From the NCBI GenBank assembly GCA_000507305.1, contig DF239086.1, positions 213,343 to 277,342 of the forward strand: a stretch of DNA of 64,000 nt, in the 5' to 3' direction. Below are positions 35,362 to 46,425 of this stretch, in pieces (the stretch's first letter is position 1; each line of letters opens with the position of its first letter). The notes under the pieces were generated by a model. The model was not told the DNA's origin and did no database searches. It saw only the letters and a program-made list of their open reading frames with translations. The DNA is from Breviolum minutum Mf 1.05b.01. Taxonomy: Eukaryota > Sar > Dinophyceae > Suessiales > Symbiodiniaceae. The position numbers were made by a program, and so were the translations under genes.

Positions 35362-36738
35362 ATTCACATTTTACTTTAGAACTATGTCTACAGCCATGGC
35401 GGTTAAGGATTCACTGTTGAACATATCTTACAACAAGTTTAACGATCAAACAGTCTCATTTCAGGACTGGGGCATGGAGGTGCTGGAACATAGTAAAAGC
35501 GGGTTTTCGAAGACTTGGCAAGTTTGAAAAACTTTGCACCGGAAGTTCGTTGGTAATGGCCAAATCCTTCCACTTCCAAGGGTACTTTTTTGGCATCATG
35601 GATCAAACATATGATACAAGGACCATCGCCGTGCGGCATTTGTTGTTTATGTGTTTTTAATGCAGGGGTAAAGATCTATCACAATACATTGGATGTAGTT
35701 CCATGTCATGATGGAAATCAATGGGGACAATTGTTGAGGAACCCAACCACTAAGCACAATGAAAAAACACTATATTTAATCGTAATCTTTCAAATATACT
35801 GTAGCCCCCCTGATTAATCTGGCATGTTGCAAGGATTTTTTTCCGTAGTTGACGCCCGGCGCACAAAAAAATCACCCACCCCCCACCCCGCCTATATTCT
35901 TTCTTCAACCCCCCGAAACCATTCTGCTTTTTTTTATCCCCCATTTATCGCGTGGAATTATCAAATTTGTATTTCGAAATGTTACTACACCAGAAGACTT
36001 GACGCTTGCAATTGCAACCTCATTTCGAAACCTTTGGAGTTACAGACTATTACTATCTATTGCTGTAGCCTGGAGGTCAGGGCCAAAAAGGCGCGATAAT
36101 TAACGACGGGTCAAAAATATCTATTTTGGCACTTTTTCTTGGAAAACGAACGAATGGATACCCAAAATGCCTGAGCCTTGGAAAAAGTCACCTAAAATCA
36201 CCCAATGGAAAATGACAAATAATCTATCTAAACCAAAGCTCCATGCCTTTCATTTCAACATATAAATTTTCCAATGTGCATCTATGTCAAAAAATTATGG
36301 GGCGTTTAACCACAATGCTGGAGTGGTTTGCCTAATGATGCTCCGCCTGGCCCTCCTAAAACCGCTGCCTGAAGAGCATGCACCAGCAAGTTATAATGTA
36401 CCCCCTGGGCCCGGGCCGAACCGTTTGAAGTTTCATGGTGGTTTTTCAGCACAATTGAAAATAGTGTAATCGTAGCATTTCGCTATGTAGAGCAAAAAAA
36501 GGAAATTGGAACCACCAGGCAAAAAGTCATCGCTTTGAAACTATTCCAACTTTTTCTGTATAAAAAACACGTAGTTCAACTGGAACATGTTGCCATTGTA
36601 TCTAGAAGATTTTTTTCACCTTGAATCGGCCAACCCAACCAAAACTCTACACCAAAAAACGCCATGGGACTACGCCCAAACATCATGTTCACACATGTTT
36701 TCTTGCACCGAAGTTTTACGGCTCCAAATCAAAAGACC

Positions 36739-36849
36739 TCAGAACATTTGAAAACGCCCCATTTTGGAACACAACAATGACCGAATTAGATGTTCATAAT
36801 CTGCGCCTAGGGCCATTCCGGGATAACAAAAAAACCATTGCACTTCTGA
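36739..36849 (-). CDS. Candidate terminal exon (36 codons)
   Basis: Strong acceptor TGGTTTCTCGGCAG. Reads SEVQWFFCYPGMALGADYEH, LIRSLLCSKMGRFQMF then TGA. Overlaps a 187-codon plus ORF that I judge less likely. Confidence 0.5.
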   Translation of the reverse strand, partial: SEVQWFFCYPGMALGADYEHLIRSLLCSKMGRFQMF

Positions 36850-37003
36850 CTGCCGAGAAACCAGACGCAGCAATGACCCATGCCCAACACAGGCATGAGG
36901 AAGACACAATAAAAGCCGAGAAGACAAGTTCCCACGCAAGGAATGACCTTTGGGTTTTCGGCAGGTTTCACTGGTCGGGATTTGAAGCCCACACAAGATC
37001 GTT

Positions 37004-37148
37004 TCATTGTGGAATGACCATTACTAAATATTTTGTTGGCAAACGATGGATTCCTTTGCCGTTGAGGTCGGGCACAAATGAGTGTGATAATGTGGGTTCA
37101 TTCAGGACTCTCCTACACGTTCTCAATATACTTGGAAAACAGCGTCGA
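37004..37148 (-). CDS. Candidate exon (47 codons)
   Basis: Acceptor TTGTTGCAACTTAG. Reads RRCFPSILRTCRRVLNEPTL, SHSFVPDLNGKGIHRLPTK, YLVMVIPQ, stop. Confidence 0.45.
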
Positions 37149-37557
37149 CTAAGTTGCAACAATGTAAGAGCCCCCCCGTGTTGACTCCAACTGACAAAAA
37201 TAAAAACGAATCAGTCAATGAAACAATGGCGCACAATGAATCAACAAACCAATCACTCACATGACCCCTCTGAAATAAAAATTCTTATTGTGCAAGCATG
37301 CATCCGCATCAAAAAGACATATGCGTAAACAAAATTTAAAAAAATGGTTAGAAATCAAAAAGGATAAATATATACATGTAAGTGTAAATGTACACGTAAC
37401 GAAGCCGGTGCCAAAGAAAGTAATATCTTCATAGGTCAACGATAACTTCAAAAGTGTGTTGCATAGTCATTGCCAATTGCTTTGTTCCCCACCTGTCAGG
37501 TGAGGGCTGTTCGATTTTGCGTGAGTCTCCTCCTTCCTTCCTAGCGCGAGGCAGTTC

Positions 37558-37730
37558 CTCAACCGGAGCCACTCCGCTCAGTGTTCCCCACCAGGCCTCA
37601 ACTGCGACCTTCCGTGCCCAGTGTTTCTTTTTCCCGGACCTCAACCGCGACCATTTGCAGCCAGTACCCTGCCAAAGCTCAACTGCGACCTTCTGTGCCC
37701 AGTGCTCCCTGCCGGGCCTCAACCGCGAGA
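37558..37730 (+). repeat. Five-copy tandem repeat, about 40 bp
   Basis: Units start near 37558, 37598, 37641, 37679 and 37719 with TCAAC(C/T)G(C/G)GACC followed by variants of TTCCGTGCCCAGTG. Spacing is 38-43 bp. Plus-strand frames through it stay open (37454-37777 and 37581-37847). Similar short GC-rich TSTA-type repeats occur in dinoflagellate gene models, but whether this one is translated is unclear. Confidence 0.7.
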
Positions 37731-38826
37731 GCGAATGCCAGGAAGAATGTCGGAAGATATGTCAGAAATACTGTTAGCATGAATCATGAATATCAAAAGA
37801 TATGCCAAAAAGAAAGTGAGTATATAAATGTTCGAAAACTAAATTGATTTTCTACTCATTAAATTGTAGAAATTTTTAGCTGCGCTATTTGATTTCTTGT
37901 TTTTGCGCTGGAAGGAGATCAGTTCAGCCACAATAACATGGGGGCAATGCGCATTACGTCTGATCATCTACATCGGCTTTCATCCGCAAAGAATTGCGGT
38001 CAGTGGAAGCCATTGACAGGTTGCACCTTCGCAAGTGTTCCAGATGAAACCATGGACTTGCAAGGGGCCGCCTGTTGATTCGCACAACATGTGACTGAAG
38101 TGGTACTCAGGTCTCAATTTCGAAAAATCGAAATAATTCTAAGAATCATAATAATAACATAATAATAAGAATTGGCGCTGCGTTTCTCATTTCTTTTTAT
38201 TGAACTAGTCAGGCTTCCTTGCTGCGCATTTCGAAATGTCCAGAGGATTTCTGCAGTCGGCAGACTACCTCCTTTTGTTAAAGGCAGCAGGCCGTGTGGT
38301 GAAGCGACTGGAGGCCTGTGCCAGAAGCGAGCAGTTTCAGTACAATTTCAATATTGTGCCTTCAATGGCTTTTTTGGGTGAAGTGGAAACCATCCTGGGT
38401 TTTGATGGCCAAGGCCAAGTCACAGAAGGTTGTTGGATGTGGGGGTTCGGGTTCTGCTTGTACGCGGTGGGAATAATAAGCGAATGGCTCATGTTTTTGC
38501 AATACAGGCCATTCCATTCATCATTGAGGACGATGGCAAGAAGGCAATGATGGTGATTGGCGACCGGGGTGTGCTTGGTGAAAAATGAAGCCCATGCCCA
38601 CTGCCTTGCGATTTGAATCTCGATGGATTGCAATTTTTTTTGCAGCCCCCTTGACCCATGGATTTTTGGCAACATGCATGCATGGCGTGCTGTGATTGCC
38701 CAGTTTTAGACAAGGCGGAAACATTTTTTTTTGCCTCAGAAGCGGCGGCTATGAAGTCATCCCCCAAGAAGCCAGCCAAGTGCTAAGAATAGAAAGCTTA
38801 CGCATTGCCGCGTCAATGCAAGGCTG

Positions 38827-38898
38827 GAGCACTTTGGGGATTGAGCCCGCGACCTATGGCTCATAGGACCATCGCTCTAACCACTGCGCCAATGGAAC
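38827..38898 (-). repeat. tRNA-derived SINE-like element
   Basis: On the minus strand 73 bases from 38898 align position by position with a tRNA: acceptor strand GTTCCAT, A box TGGCGCAGTGG, five-pair anticodon stem ATGGT/GCCAT, T arm with B box GGCTCAATCCC. The 3' acceptor strand and the outer T-stem no longer pair, and the anticodon loop has C at position 33, so a functional tRNA is unlikely. Intact A and B boxes with a decayed 3' half are typical of the head of a tRNA-derived SINE. Confidence 0.6.
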
Positions 38899-41244
38899 CC
38901 TGCAGCAGGGGCGACAAGATGCGTGCAAAAATTGAATACAGCGTCAGTGTTGAAGATGGGAAAGCCAGGATGGGTGGACTGGGCATGTGAGCAGCTGCGA
39001 GGCCGATCTGTGGAAAGCTCTGGCCTGGATGCAACGCGAGTGTAGCAGTCGCAAGCCGGATGTCTGGATTTGGCGTGGCGATTTCTGGTCTGGCCCCTTG
39101 TGCCAAGTGGTAGCTATACCATATGCTCTGGGTAGCCTAGATACTTAAATTTTTCGCACTTGCTTGACTTCTCAACATGCCGACAAAAAATTCTTTCTTG
39201 ATTTGTCCTTAAAGATTTTGACCCAAAATGTCGCTGATGCAGCTCACACAAAGATGATGTGGTGCTGTCTGAGTTGAGCTGTGAAAGCAAATCATTCGAA
39301 TTGTGTGGACCGCATGTGGATGACCCGCTTCCAGATATCCCGTCGAGAATGACATGTTCTTTTGGTGGGGAGCGGACTATTTGTCTCGGCGGGCGAAGAA
39401 GCTGATTGTTTGTACTTGGCATTCTCCACTCTTTGAGTGGGCGCTATATATATTGAAAGATGGCTATGCATGCGACATGTGGCGTTAAGGGCACGCATAT
39501 AGATGAGCTGACGCCAGAGTAAAGGAGCGCAACTTGAAAGGTTGCCACGGGCTCCGATCAATAAGCTGAATTGACACAGACTATAGATTTTCATTTTTCG
39601 TGTGATTTTTCCATTGGTGCATCTTCCGTTTTTCCAATGACTATGGGTCCTTCTTTGCTTGGCGTTCGACTGGTTGTGTTTTATTTTTTCCGAGCAATAG
39701 CAAGTTTTTCTTTTCCTGAGCTGTGTTTCCCGGCCTTTGATTTTTGGGACTGGGCTCGGTTTTTCCAGCACTGTCAACTTCATGTCGATTCTTATCCAGA
39801 ATACAGTTACATGTCACAATTTGTTTCCGAAAGCCCTTTGACCGACTGAGCTGCTCAGAAACACTGAGCATGCCGCTCTCTGCGAAGACAGAAAATCACA
39901 AATCTTTACAGCTTGCATTTGAAACCATCCGTTTTTGAGAAAAGAAGTAGACAGCAACAAAAAGATATTTTTTCAAGACTTATTTTGAACTTATCAAAAT
40001 TTATACCCTAACTTATGGAGAGATCAAAAGTTCTAAGATAAGTTCATTATAGCATAGGTTATAACACAACCGAGCACTCTAGCATGTTCTTCTGCAAGGC
40101 TGGTCCACCACTATCCCTTGGAGAGGGGATGGAAGGAACGCCCATGCAGGCCATCTACCACCGGCGCAGTCTCTAACTTGCCGAGTACCTTGCAGTCCCA
40201 TCACCACCTGCTGCTGCTGCTCCAGTGCAGGTTGTCTTTGCGCTTTTTTTCTGCTGAGTTGCAGTTGGTCATGCTGCAGTTGCCATTTTGTTCAAGAGAC
40301 AAAAGAAAAAAAGTCTGCACACGACACCTGTGACCTCGCATTTGGGGTGTCAAGGATGTGGTATTTTGATCCTGATGGCAAGCGTTATCAGGCGACACAT
40401 CATGCGCAAGGTTTGTAACGAGCTCGAAATTTGAAAAACAATATGAGTTTTGGATTGCGCATGCGCTATGGGATCCATGAGGAGTGCGAGTAAGCGTCGT
40501 CAAGCAAATGATTTTGATGGATTCTCTTTGGTTGGAGCAGAGACCGATTCCTACAAAATCCGAAGAGCATAGCTGCAAGCTTGGTGTATGTGCTGGTGAC
40601 CGGCCCTGCTTTTTTGGTGGCCGTGCAGCCTGCAATGCAGCCGCATTGAGCAGCCCATACGGGTGATCCTAACATGACCAACTCCAACTGGAGACAACAG
40701 AAAAATAAAAGTCGTAGCTGCAGCTTGGATGATTGATGCCACCATTGATGTACTTCCACCGCCAACTTGAGAATACTGCCCCACTCCCCCCCACCACCTC
40801 CATATGAGTTTTCTGATTCTTTGTCATTGTCTGATATCTGATGTTTTGCCCTTGTTTTCCTCATTCTGATGTCTGTTCGCATTGTTATTTTTCAATTTTC
40901 TGTATACTTTCGTGAAAGGAAGCTTGGTTGCAGTATTTGAGATGTAACTTTACGCGCAGAGGTTAGAGGTCTACGTTCGCCGCCGTCCATTTTTGGCATG
41001 GTATTCTGGAGAAATGACAAGGTTTGTTTGTTTCCATGACTTCAACACAGCATTTGGAAGAATGTATACTACATAATTGGATGATGTTCCTGTGGCGATC
41101 AGAACTATCTTGGACATTACAACTGCTGCTGTTGGTGGTCAAGACTGGACGTCAGTTCTTAAGCTTGGGGAAGTTATCTCATTCGAGCCCTGCTATCCCC
41201 AAAATACGGAAAGACAACCAAACACAAAAAAAGTCCAGTGGGTT

Positions 41245-41390
41245 AGCATCATGGCCGCCCCGAAACCGGAATTCGTTCATACTCCAGGATGACCATACAA
41301 TCTCATCATGGTTGGTTGGTATCACGGCTGCCCCGAAACGAAAACTGCGAAAGACTTTCATATTCCAGGATGACCATATGTCATAACCCC
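41245..41390. repeat. Imperfect tandem duplication, about 70 bp
   Basis: Two diverged copies share (C/G)GC(C/T)GCCCCGAAAC near the start and CCAGGATGACCATA near the end. On the minus strand both read IWSSW or VWSSW followed by a FRF...GA motif. Confidence 0.6.
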
Positions 41391-41879
41391 GAAAAAAACG
41401 AAAAAGTTCATGCCGTAGCGATGGCGAACGTCGGGTACCTGAGATGAACACCTGATCCTGTACTACATCAGAGGGATACTGAAACTGAAGAGGAAAGTTG
41501 GGCTCTCGCATCGGACGTAAACCTTTGTGGGTAATTTTTGCAATTTGAAGAGATCACTGACCTGCGAACATATCACTCTCTTTGGCACTGGCTAAAAAAC
41601 GATATATATATATATACACATACATAAAGAAATATATTCCAATCATACGTACTGTAAAGATATAAGCATGCACATCCTGAACATATTGATCCAATATCAT
41701 TTTTTGAGACTTAATGTTAATGTTTTACTTATTTTTTTACATATGTGTGTGTGTAACATTTCGCAGCCCAAAATGAGCATCTCATCACACACACACACAC
41801 ATTGACTGAAGGCTCTAATCACTCACTCTACTCAAGATGATCCCTATGTGACAGCTCAGGATGTGCCAGTCGGCATACA

Positions 41880-42085
41880 GAACTACACAACAAAAACCTC
41901 AGCGCATGTTGAACTGCCACAGTCGTGTCACCCCCTTTCTCTGCATCATGCCAAGGTAATGACGGGTCCATCTTCCATCACAGCAAATGTATCTTCAGTG
42001 GCCTGAATCTAGTGCGCCCCTGAGCTCATCTCGGACTGCTGAACTGTCACCGCCACAGTCTGCATGACCCCAGGTAACCACGATC
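41880..42085 (-). pseudogene. Decayed 3' repeats of the RCC1-like gene
   Basis: Past the gap the gene strand first reads VVTWGHADCGGDSSAVRDEL, a normal repeat, but then meets TGA. Relics continue in other frames: IQATEDTFAVMEDGPVIT near 41963-42010 and EKGGDTTVAVQHALR near 41895-41945. At least two frame changes and stop codons separate them. The 3' end is therefore degenerate, unless the sequence beside the gap is in error. Confidence 0.65.
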
Positions 42086-42179
42086 NNNNNNNNNNNNNNN
42101 NNNNNNNNNNNNNNNNNNNNNNNNNNNNNNNNNNNNNNNNNNNNNNNNNNNNNNNNNNNNNNNNNNNNNNNNNNNNNNN
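42086..42179. other. Assembly gap (94 N)
   Basis: Run of N inside the repeat-rich RCC1-like gene. Repeats this similar are a common cause of assembly breaks; gap length and repeat number are not reliable. Confidence 0.99.
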
Positions 42180-43000
42180 ACACCGCCATGATACTTGTCA
42201 CCCCAGGTAACGACAGACCCATCTTCCAGAATCGCGGCAAAGGCCCCTCGCGAGGCCTGAATCTGCTGCACACCCTTGAGCTGATCTCGAACTGCAGAAT
42301 TGTCTCCGCCAAAGTCTGCATCACCCCAGGCAACGACGGATCCATCGTGCAGAATCGCAGCAAAAGCTCCAGAAAAAGTCTCATGACGTGCTGCCTGAAT
42401 CTGCTGCACATCCTTGAGCTGATTTCGAACTGCCGAACTGTCACCGCCACACCCTACATCACCCCAGGTAACAACGGATCCATCTTCCTGAATTGCAGCA
42501 AAGGCCCACCGGCCACCTGTGGCCTGAATCTGCTGCACACCCCGATGTCGAACTGCTGAACTATCACCACCACTCTCTTCATCACCCCAGGCAACGACGG
42601 ATCCATCTTCCAGAATCGCAGCAAAGGCCATACCCGTGGCTTGAATCTGCTCCACACCCTTGCGCTGATTTGGCACTGCCAAATTGTCACCACCACACTC
42701 TACATCACCCCAAACAACGATTTCGCTATCTCCAGTAAACCAAAAGGCAAAGGCATCTCCTGTCGTTGCCAGTTGTGGTTGAAGTACCAGAGCGGTAAGG
42801 CACTCACCGTCCTCTATCTCTGCTTCCTCTAAGGTTTTGTCAGGATCGACTAGCACTCGATTCTTGGCAGTGATAAGTTTAAGACACTTTTTCCCAAAGG
42901 CTCCTTGGGCCGCTGTCTTTAACTCTTGAAGCGTGGAAGAAGGCAAAAGGGTGAGAACTTCAGCACGCCCATTTGGCAAGGCTACATGTATTTGAATCAT
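42180..43000 (-). CDS. Ubiquitin-like + RCC1-type repeat protein (HERC-like), cut by assembly gap
   Basis: Starts at ATG 42998-43000 (MIQIHVALPNGRAEVLTLLP). Residues 1-75 resemble a ubiquitin-like fold (VLVDPDKTLEEAEIEDGE...). From about residue 90 there are five near-identical repeats of roughly 45 residues, each with (G/D)S(V/I)V(A/T)WGD, GGDSSAV and VQQIQA; these resemble RCC1/HERC blades in local pattern. No HECT domain is visible before the gap. The family is large and repetitive in Symbiodiniaceae genomes, where it is often labelled HERC; the function is unknown. The part before the gap is a single open frame without introns, unlike its neighbours, which suits a retroposed gene. TTTGTCAG lies immediately before ATG and could act as cis- or trans-splice acceptor. 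Confidence 0.88.
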
Positions 43001-43205
43001 CTGACAAACTCGCCAACCTCGAAGATTTTCTCAAAAACATCTTAAAAAGGAGCCACGAAAAAAAAATCCTCTTACCGTTATGCTTTCATGATACTGGTTG
43101 TTTGATAGAGATCCTTATAACGATTGAATATGATCCCCAGATAACTGGACAGTATAATCTTCTATCAATACACATCAAACAACGTATTTTTGCTCAAATG
43201 AATCT

Positions 43206-43341
43206 CTACTTCACACAAACCGAGCCCCAAGTCAAGCAAGAATGCATGGATCCGAGAAATATGTGATCTCTTGGTGGATTGAAGTTCAAAGTTCCAACCT
43301 GACTGACATTGGGCATGACAACTCGGCAAGCATAATGATAC
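43206..43341 (-). CDS. Candidate exon upstream of the RCC1-like gene
   Basis: Acceptor GGAAGATGCAG. Reads YHYACRVVMPNVSQVGTL, NFNPPRDHIFLGSMHSCL, TWGSVCVK, stop. It may be the 3' end of the gene lying upstream of the RCC1-like gene, about 200 bp away. Confidence 0.45.
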
Positions 43342-44067
43342 CTGCATCTTCCAAGTGTGTAAATGTTGTGCCTTTACGCCCAAAAAAAAACTACCATTTT
43401 GGCGAAACATAAGGTACATATTCTATAATGATCCAGGTATTATGACATGCATCATGGGAAACAGTACAAACAAAACTCAAGCAATGTTTGTTGCTAAAAA
43501 ACACCTTTCACTTAATATATTGAGCATCCCATGGCATCCATGAGGCTGGTATATTTACCTGCATTTACCATTAAAAAAATCAACATAAATCAACCAAATG
43601 CAGGCAAATATATACTATACGGGATCGCATATTAAATTATATAATGATTCCCTTAATTTGCCCACTGATTTTGCATCCTCGCCAATTTCACGCAGAAAAT
43701 TGTTAGAGGATCACCCGTATCATGATTCAACGATCACCCTCTCTGAAATTAACATAGCCCCTGAGAATTGGTGGTTGGAAGACAACTTTGCTTGTCAAAG
43801 GGTGTCAAACTTCAGGGGCGATGCCAAACTTCAGGTGGGTAATTGTGAATCGTGATCAATCTAATTTCTCTAACAACCTTCCTGGCTACATCAAAGATAG
43901 GTTCTTCGCAAGTTTTTCTAAATGATGTTTCCCTATCATTGGTGGTAAACAAAACCAAAGTACCCAAATGCCTGCCCTGAACAAACATAGCTGGATGGAA
44001 AATCCCCATCTTTCCTCGAAAAAACACCCATCAAAAATGGTGGATTTTCCGCCATTTTAAAGTTTAC

Positions 44068-44345
44068 GGCAGTGAGCCCGTAGGGGGTTGCCTTGTGGCC
44101 CATGCAGTGCATCCAGGACCCTGGCACCTCGAGCTCGCAAATCATCTCCTATACGTTGCAAGTACCTCATAAAGCTTCGACTCCACAGTGCTGCTGGAAG
44201 GCTGTGAAATCAAATCCATCAGCTCCCAGTTCTAGAATCGGATGATCCAAACCCTGGGGGGGAAGGATATTTCGCCCCCGTAAATATACTCGGGGACTTC
44301 CGGTGGAATCCAGATATTCCTGGCCAGTCTTCAGGATTCCTGCAC
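44068..44345 (-). CDS. Coding region with a frame change
   Basis: From acceptor CAAGTTTTTCAG one frame reads AGILKTGQEYLDSTGSPRVY, LRGRNILPPQGLDHPILEL, GADGFDFTAFQQHCGVEAL then TGA at the point where another frame reads MRYLQRIGDDLRARGARVLD, ALHGPQGNPLRAHC up to donor GTAAAC (44067). The two texts fit end to end if one base is missing near 44170, which suggests an indel (sequence error or pseudogene). Unknown family. Confidence 0.5.
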
Positions 44346-45247
44346 CTGAAAAACTTGAAGAATATAGGTATTTACCCCGGATATCACAAAAAAGTGTTGT
44401 TTGTCTTCATGATGGCAATGCTTGGCAAACGACAGTTCTTACAATTTGGGGTATGTATGTTCAATATATGGTCAATGTTCATCGAATTTCCAGCGGGCCA
44501 CTCCCCAAGTTCTGTTTAACATTATGTTTGGCACCGAGGATAGTTTCAGAAAATAATGCTGCAAATACTGTTGACGGTTCAGGAATTCTGCGATCACCGG
44601 TTGAGGTTGGTAGTTTATCCCATTATTTCAGAGATTTTTTTTACCTCCCAGCAGGATTTCAGTCATCAACAGGAGCCCCATGGAAAACCTCCAATCTCGC
44701 CTGGAATCCTATCCGAGGGTTCTTTTGGAATCATGTTGAACTCTCCTCCACTTGGAGGATCATCCGATTTTAGTAAATTGTTAATATCCATGGTGATCGT
44801 AAGCCCCCTAAGGATCAGGTTGGTCTAGCATGGCTTATAAGTGGGGATGATCCTAAACACTTACATCCACTGGGTTGATCCTCCAAGTCAAGGCAAAAAT
44901 TCCAGTCCCGTGGGTGCTAAGGTGAAGATAGGCCATTAAGGGTGACACCACGGCACACTAGCCTGCCCCATTTGCCAGAGCAAATTCCAATAAATTGCCA
45001 TTGAAAGGTGCTTCTGAAATTTCAGGCTTATCTATAATCTGACGCTGGGAATTTGTTTCCTTAGGTGTATCCGACTTGCCATCAAAAAGACTCATGAAAC
45101 TTGGTGGCAAGATGAACTCAAAGTTGATTCATTCGAGAAACTATTGGGCTAAAAACACCCAGTTCGTTTCATCAATGGTCAAATGAAGACAAGATACCGA
45201 CTACGGAGAAAACAACCAAAACAACCATTTCTTGTGTGGTTTGAAAC

Positions 45248-45352
45248 CCCTGCAATTGAAGATGGATCCCCAAAAGCATCATACTTTGCAGCCGGAGATG
45301 CATGTTGCAACACCATCGATTTTGCTATGATAAATTTTGGGAGTGCATCCCA
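45248..45352 (-). CDS. Candidate exon after a 66-nt intron
   Basis: Acceptor GCGAGACACAG, phase 0, reads WDALPKFIIAKSMVLQHA, SPAAKYDAFGDPSSIAG. Joins 45419-45486 in frame across a 66-nt GT-AG intron that contains in-frame stops. Confidence 0.55.
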
Positions 45353-45418
45353 CTGTGTCTCGCTGTCCTCAGATCACCAACCGCCGTCAAGAGACAGCTC
45401 CTTGCGAGGCAAATGCAC

Positions 45419-45486
45419 CTGCAACATCGCCGTTGCCTGGGCTTTGCCGAAAACATTTGGAAAGTCCATGGTCAACAGGATAAACC
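45419..45486 (-). CDS. Candidate exon before a 66-nt intron
   Basis: Acceptor GCGTTTTATAG, donor GTGCAT. Reads FILLTMDFPNVFGKAQATAM then LQ. A 111-codon plus-strand ORF overlaps this pair. Confidence 0.5.
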
Positions 45487-46128
45487 CTATAAAACGCCAT
45501 GGTGTAGGATGTAGATAGTGTGAAGTTATTCCTGAAATCGGATCATCTAACATCATCTAAGCAGATTTAGGGGGTGAGGCGTCAAAATGGTTTTGTTTGA
45601 AACAAGCCTATACATAATATGTATACATAATATTATCCATAAATACATTACAAGATAGACACTCTGATTCTCTTTCAGTCTTCCAAAAGAAAAAAAGCTT
45701 TTGAGCTCAAACATGATTCTTGCGTTGGAAAAGGTTGGAATCCTTGCCAAAACCAACCGATGCTCAAATGCAGTGGGGTGGGCCAGGGATTCTTGGGTTT
45801 TCCCATCCGGATCCATTGGTTGGGATGCATAAAGATAACCCTTGCATTTACCATAAACAACAACCAAATGCAGGTACACCTAGCACAATATGGATCCTAT
45901 GGGTAAGGATGATACGTATGATATGACACTTTCCCCTTTCCGATGTTTTTTCGTTCTCATGTTAGAACAAATTCAATAAAGAGCTCCTGAACACATTCAT
46001 TTGTGGGTCACTCCATTTTTCAACATGGCCAGGTATAACAAGCCACCTTTTGCTGGTGTTCAAAAGATATCTTGAATATCAGTAGCTAGCTATTCTTGGT
46101 TGATCCAAATAGGTTTGCAATACACTTG

Positions 46129-46425
46129 TCACTTACTCTCAAATGGAGATTGGGTGCAACACGGTAACTCAATCCAAACCCTCTCTAGATAATGTATGGA
46201 TTGGGCCCTGCCTAAGCACTGGAAAACCAGTGGATAGTGAAGGTGAAGAGGGTCCCCTTCATAAAAATTGCATAGATTCTTTACCCACTTTGTTTCCAGG
46301 GTTTTGGCAATCCCCCAATGATCAATGTATAAATATAGATACAACATATTTTTGGGGTTGGAATCGATCTGACCTGAAACATGGAGAGTTCTGAAACTCA
46401 AAGCAGTTCCTGCATTCGAAATCAT
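46129..46425 (-). CDS. Open frame, 98 codons, weak
   Basis: Reads IDSNPKNMLYLYLYIDHWGI ... HLHYPLVFQCLGRAQSIHYL without clear splice sites. The plus strand is equally open, so it is listed only as a possibility. Confidence 0.25.
   Translation of the reverse strand: MISNAGTALSFRTLHVSGQIDSNPKNMLYLYLYIDHWGIAKTLETKWVKNLCNFYEGDPLHLHYPLVFQCLGRAQSIHYLERVWIELPCCTQSPFESK

Larger units (their letters stand above)
36850..42000. other. GC-richer stretch almost free of hairpin elements
   Basis: Composition is visibly richer in GC than the flanks, and I found no copies of the inverted-repeat families that are spaced every 1-2 kb elsewhere. It contains exon candidates at 37004-37148, the tandem repeat, the tRNA-like element, and a diverged duplication at about 41245-41390. 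Several open frames of 90-160 codons exist on both strands (e.g. minus 39292-39783 and 40466-40882), but none looks convincingly coding. Confidence 0.5.

Noticed and set aside
36621-37184. 187-codon plus-strand ORF
   Set aside because: No splice or start context and it overlaps minus-strand segments with strong acceptors; kept only as a possible exception to the one-strand rule.
38827-38898. Functional tRNA gene
   Set aside because: 3' acceptor strand and outer T-stem do not pair and position 33 is C; treated as tRNA-derived repeat.
39292-39783. 163-codon minus ORF
   Set aside because: Very basic first half, no recognisable motif, no splice context; cannot be separated from chance.
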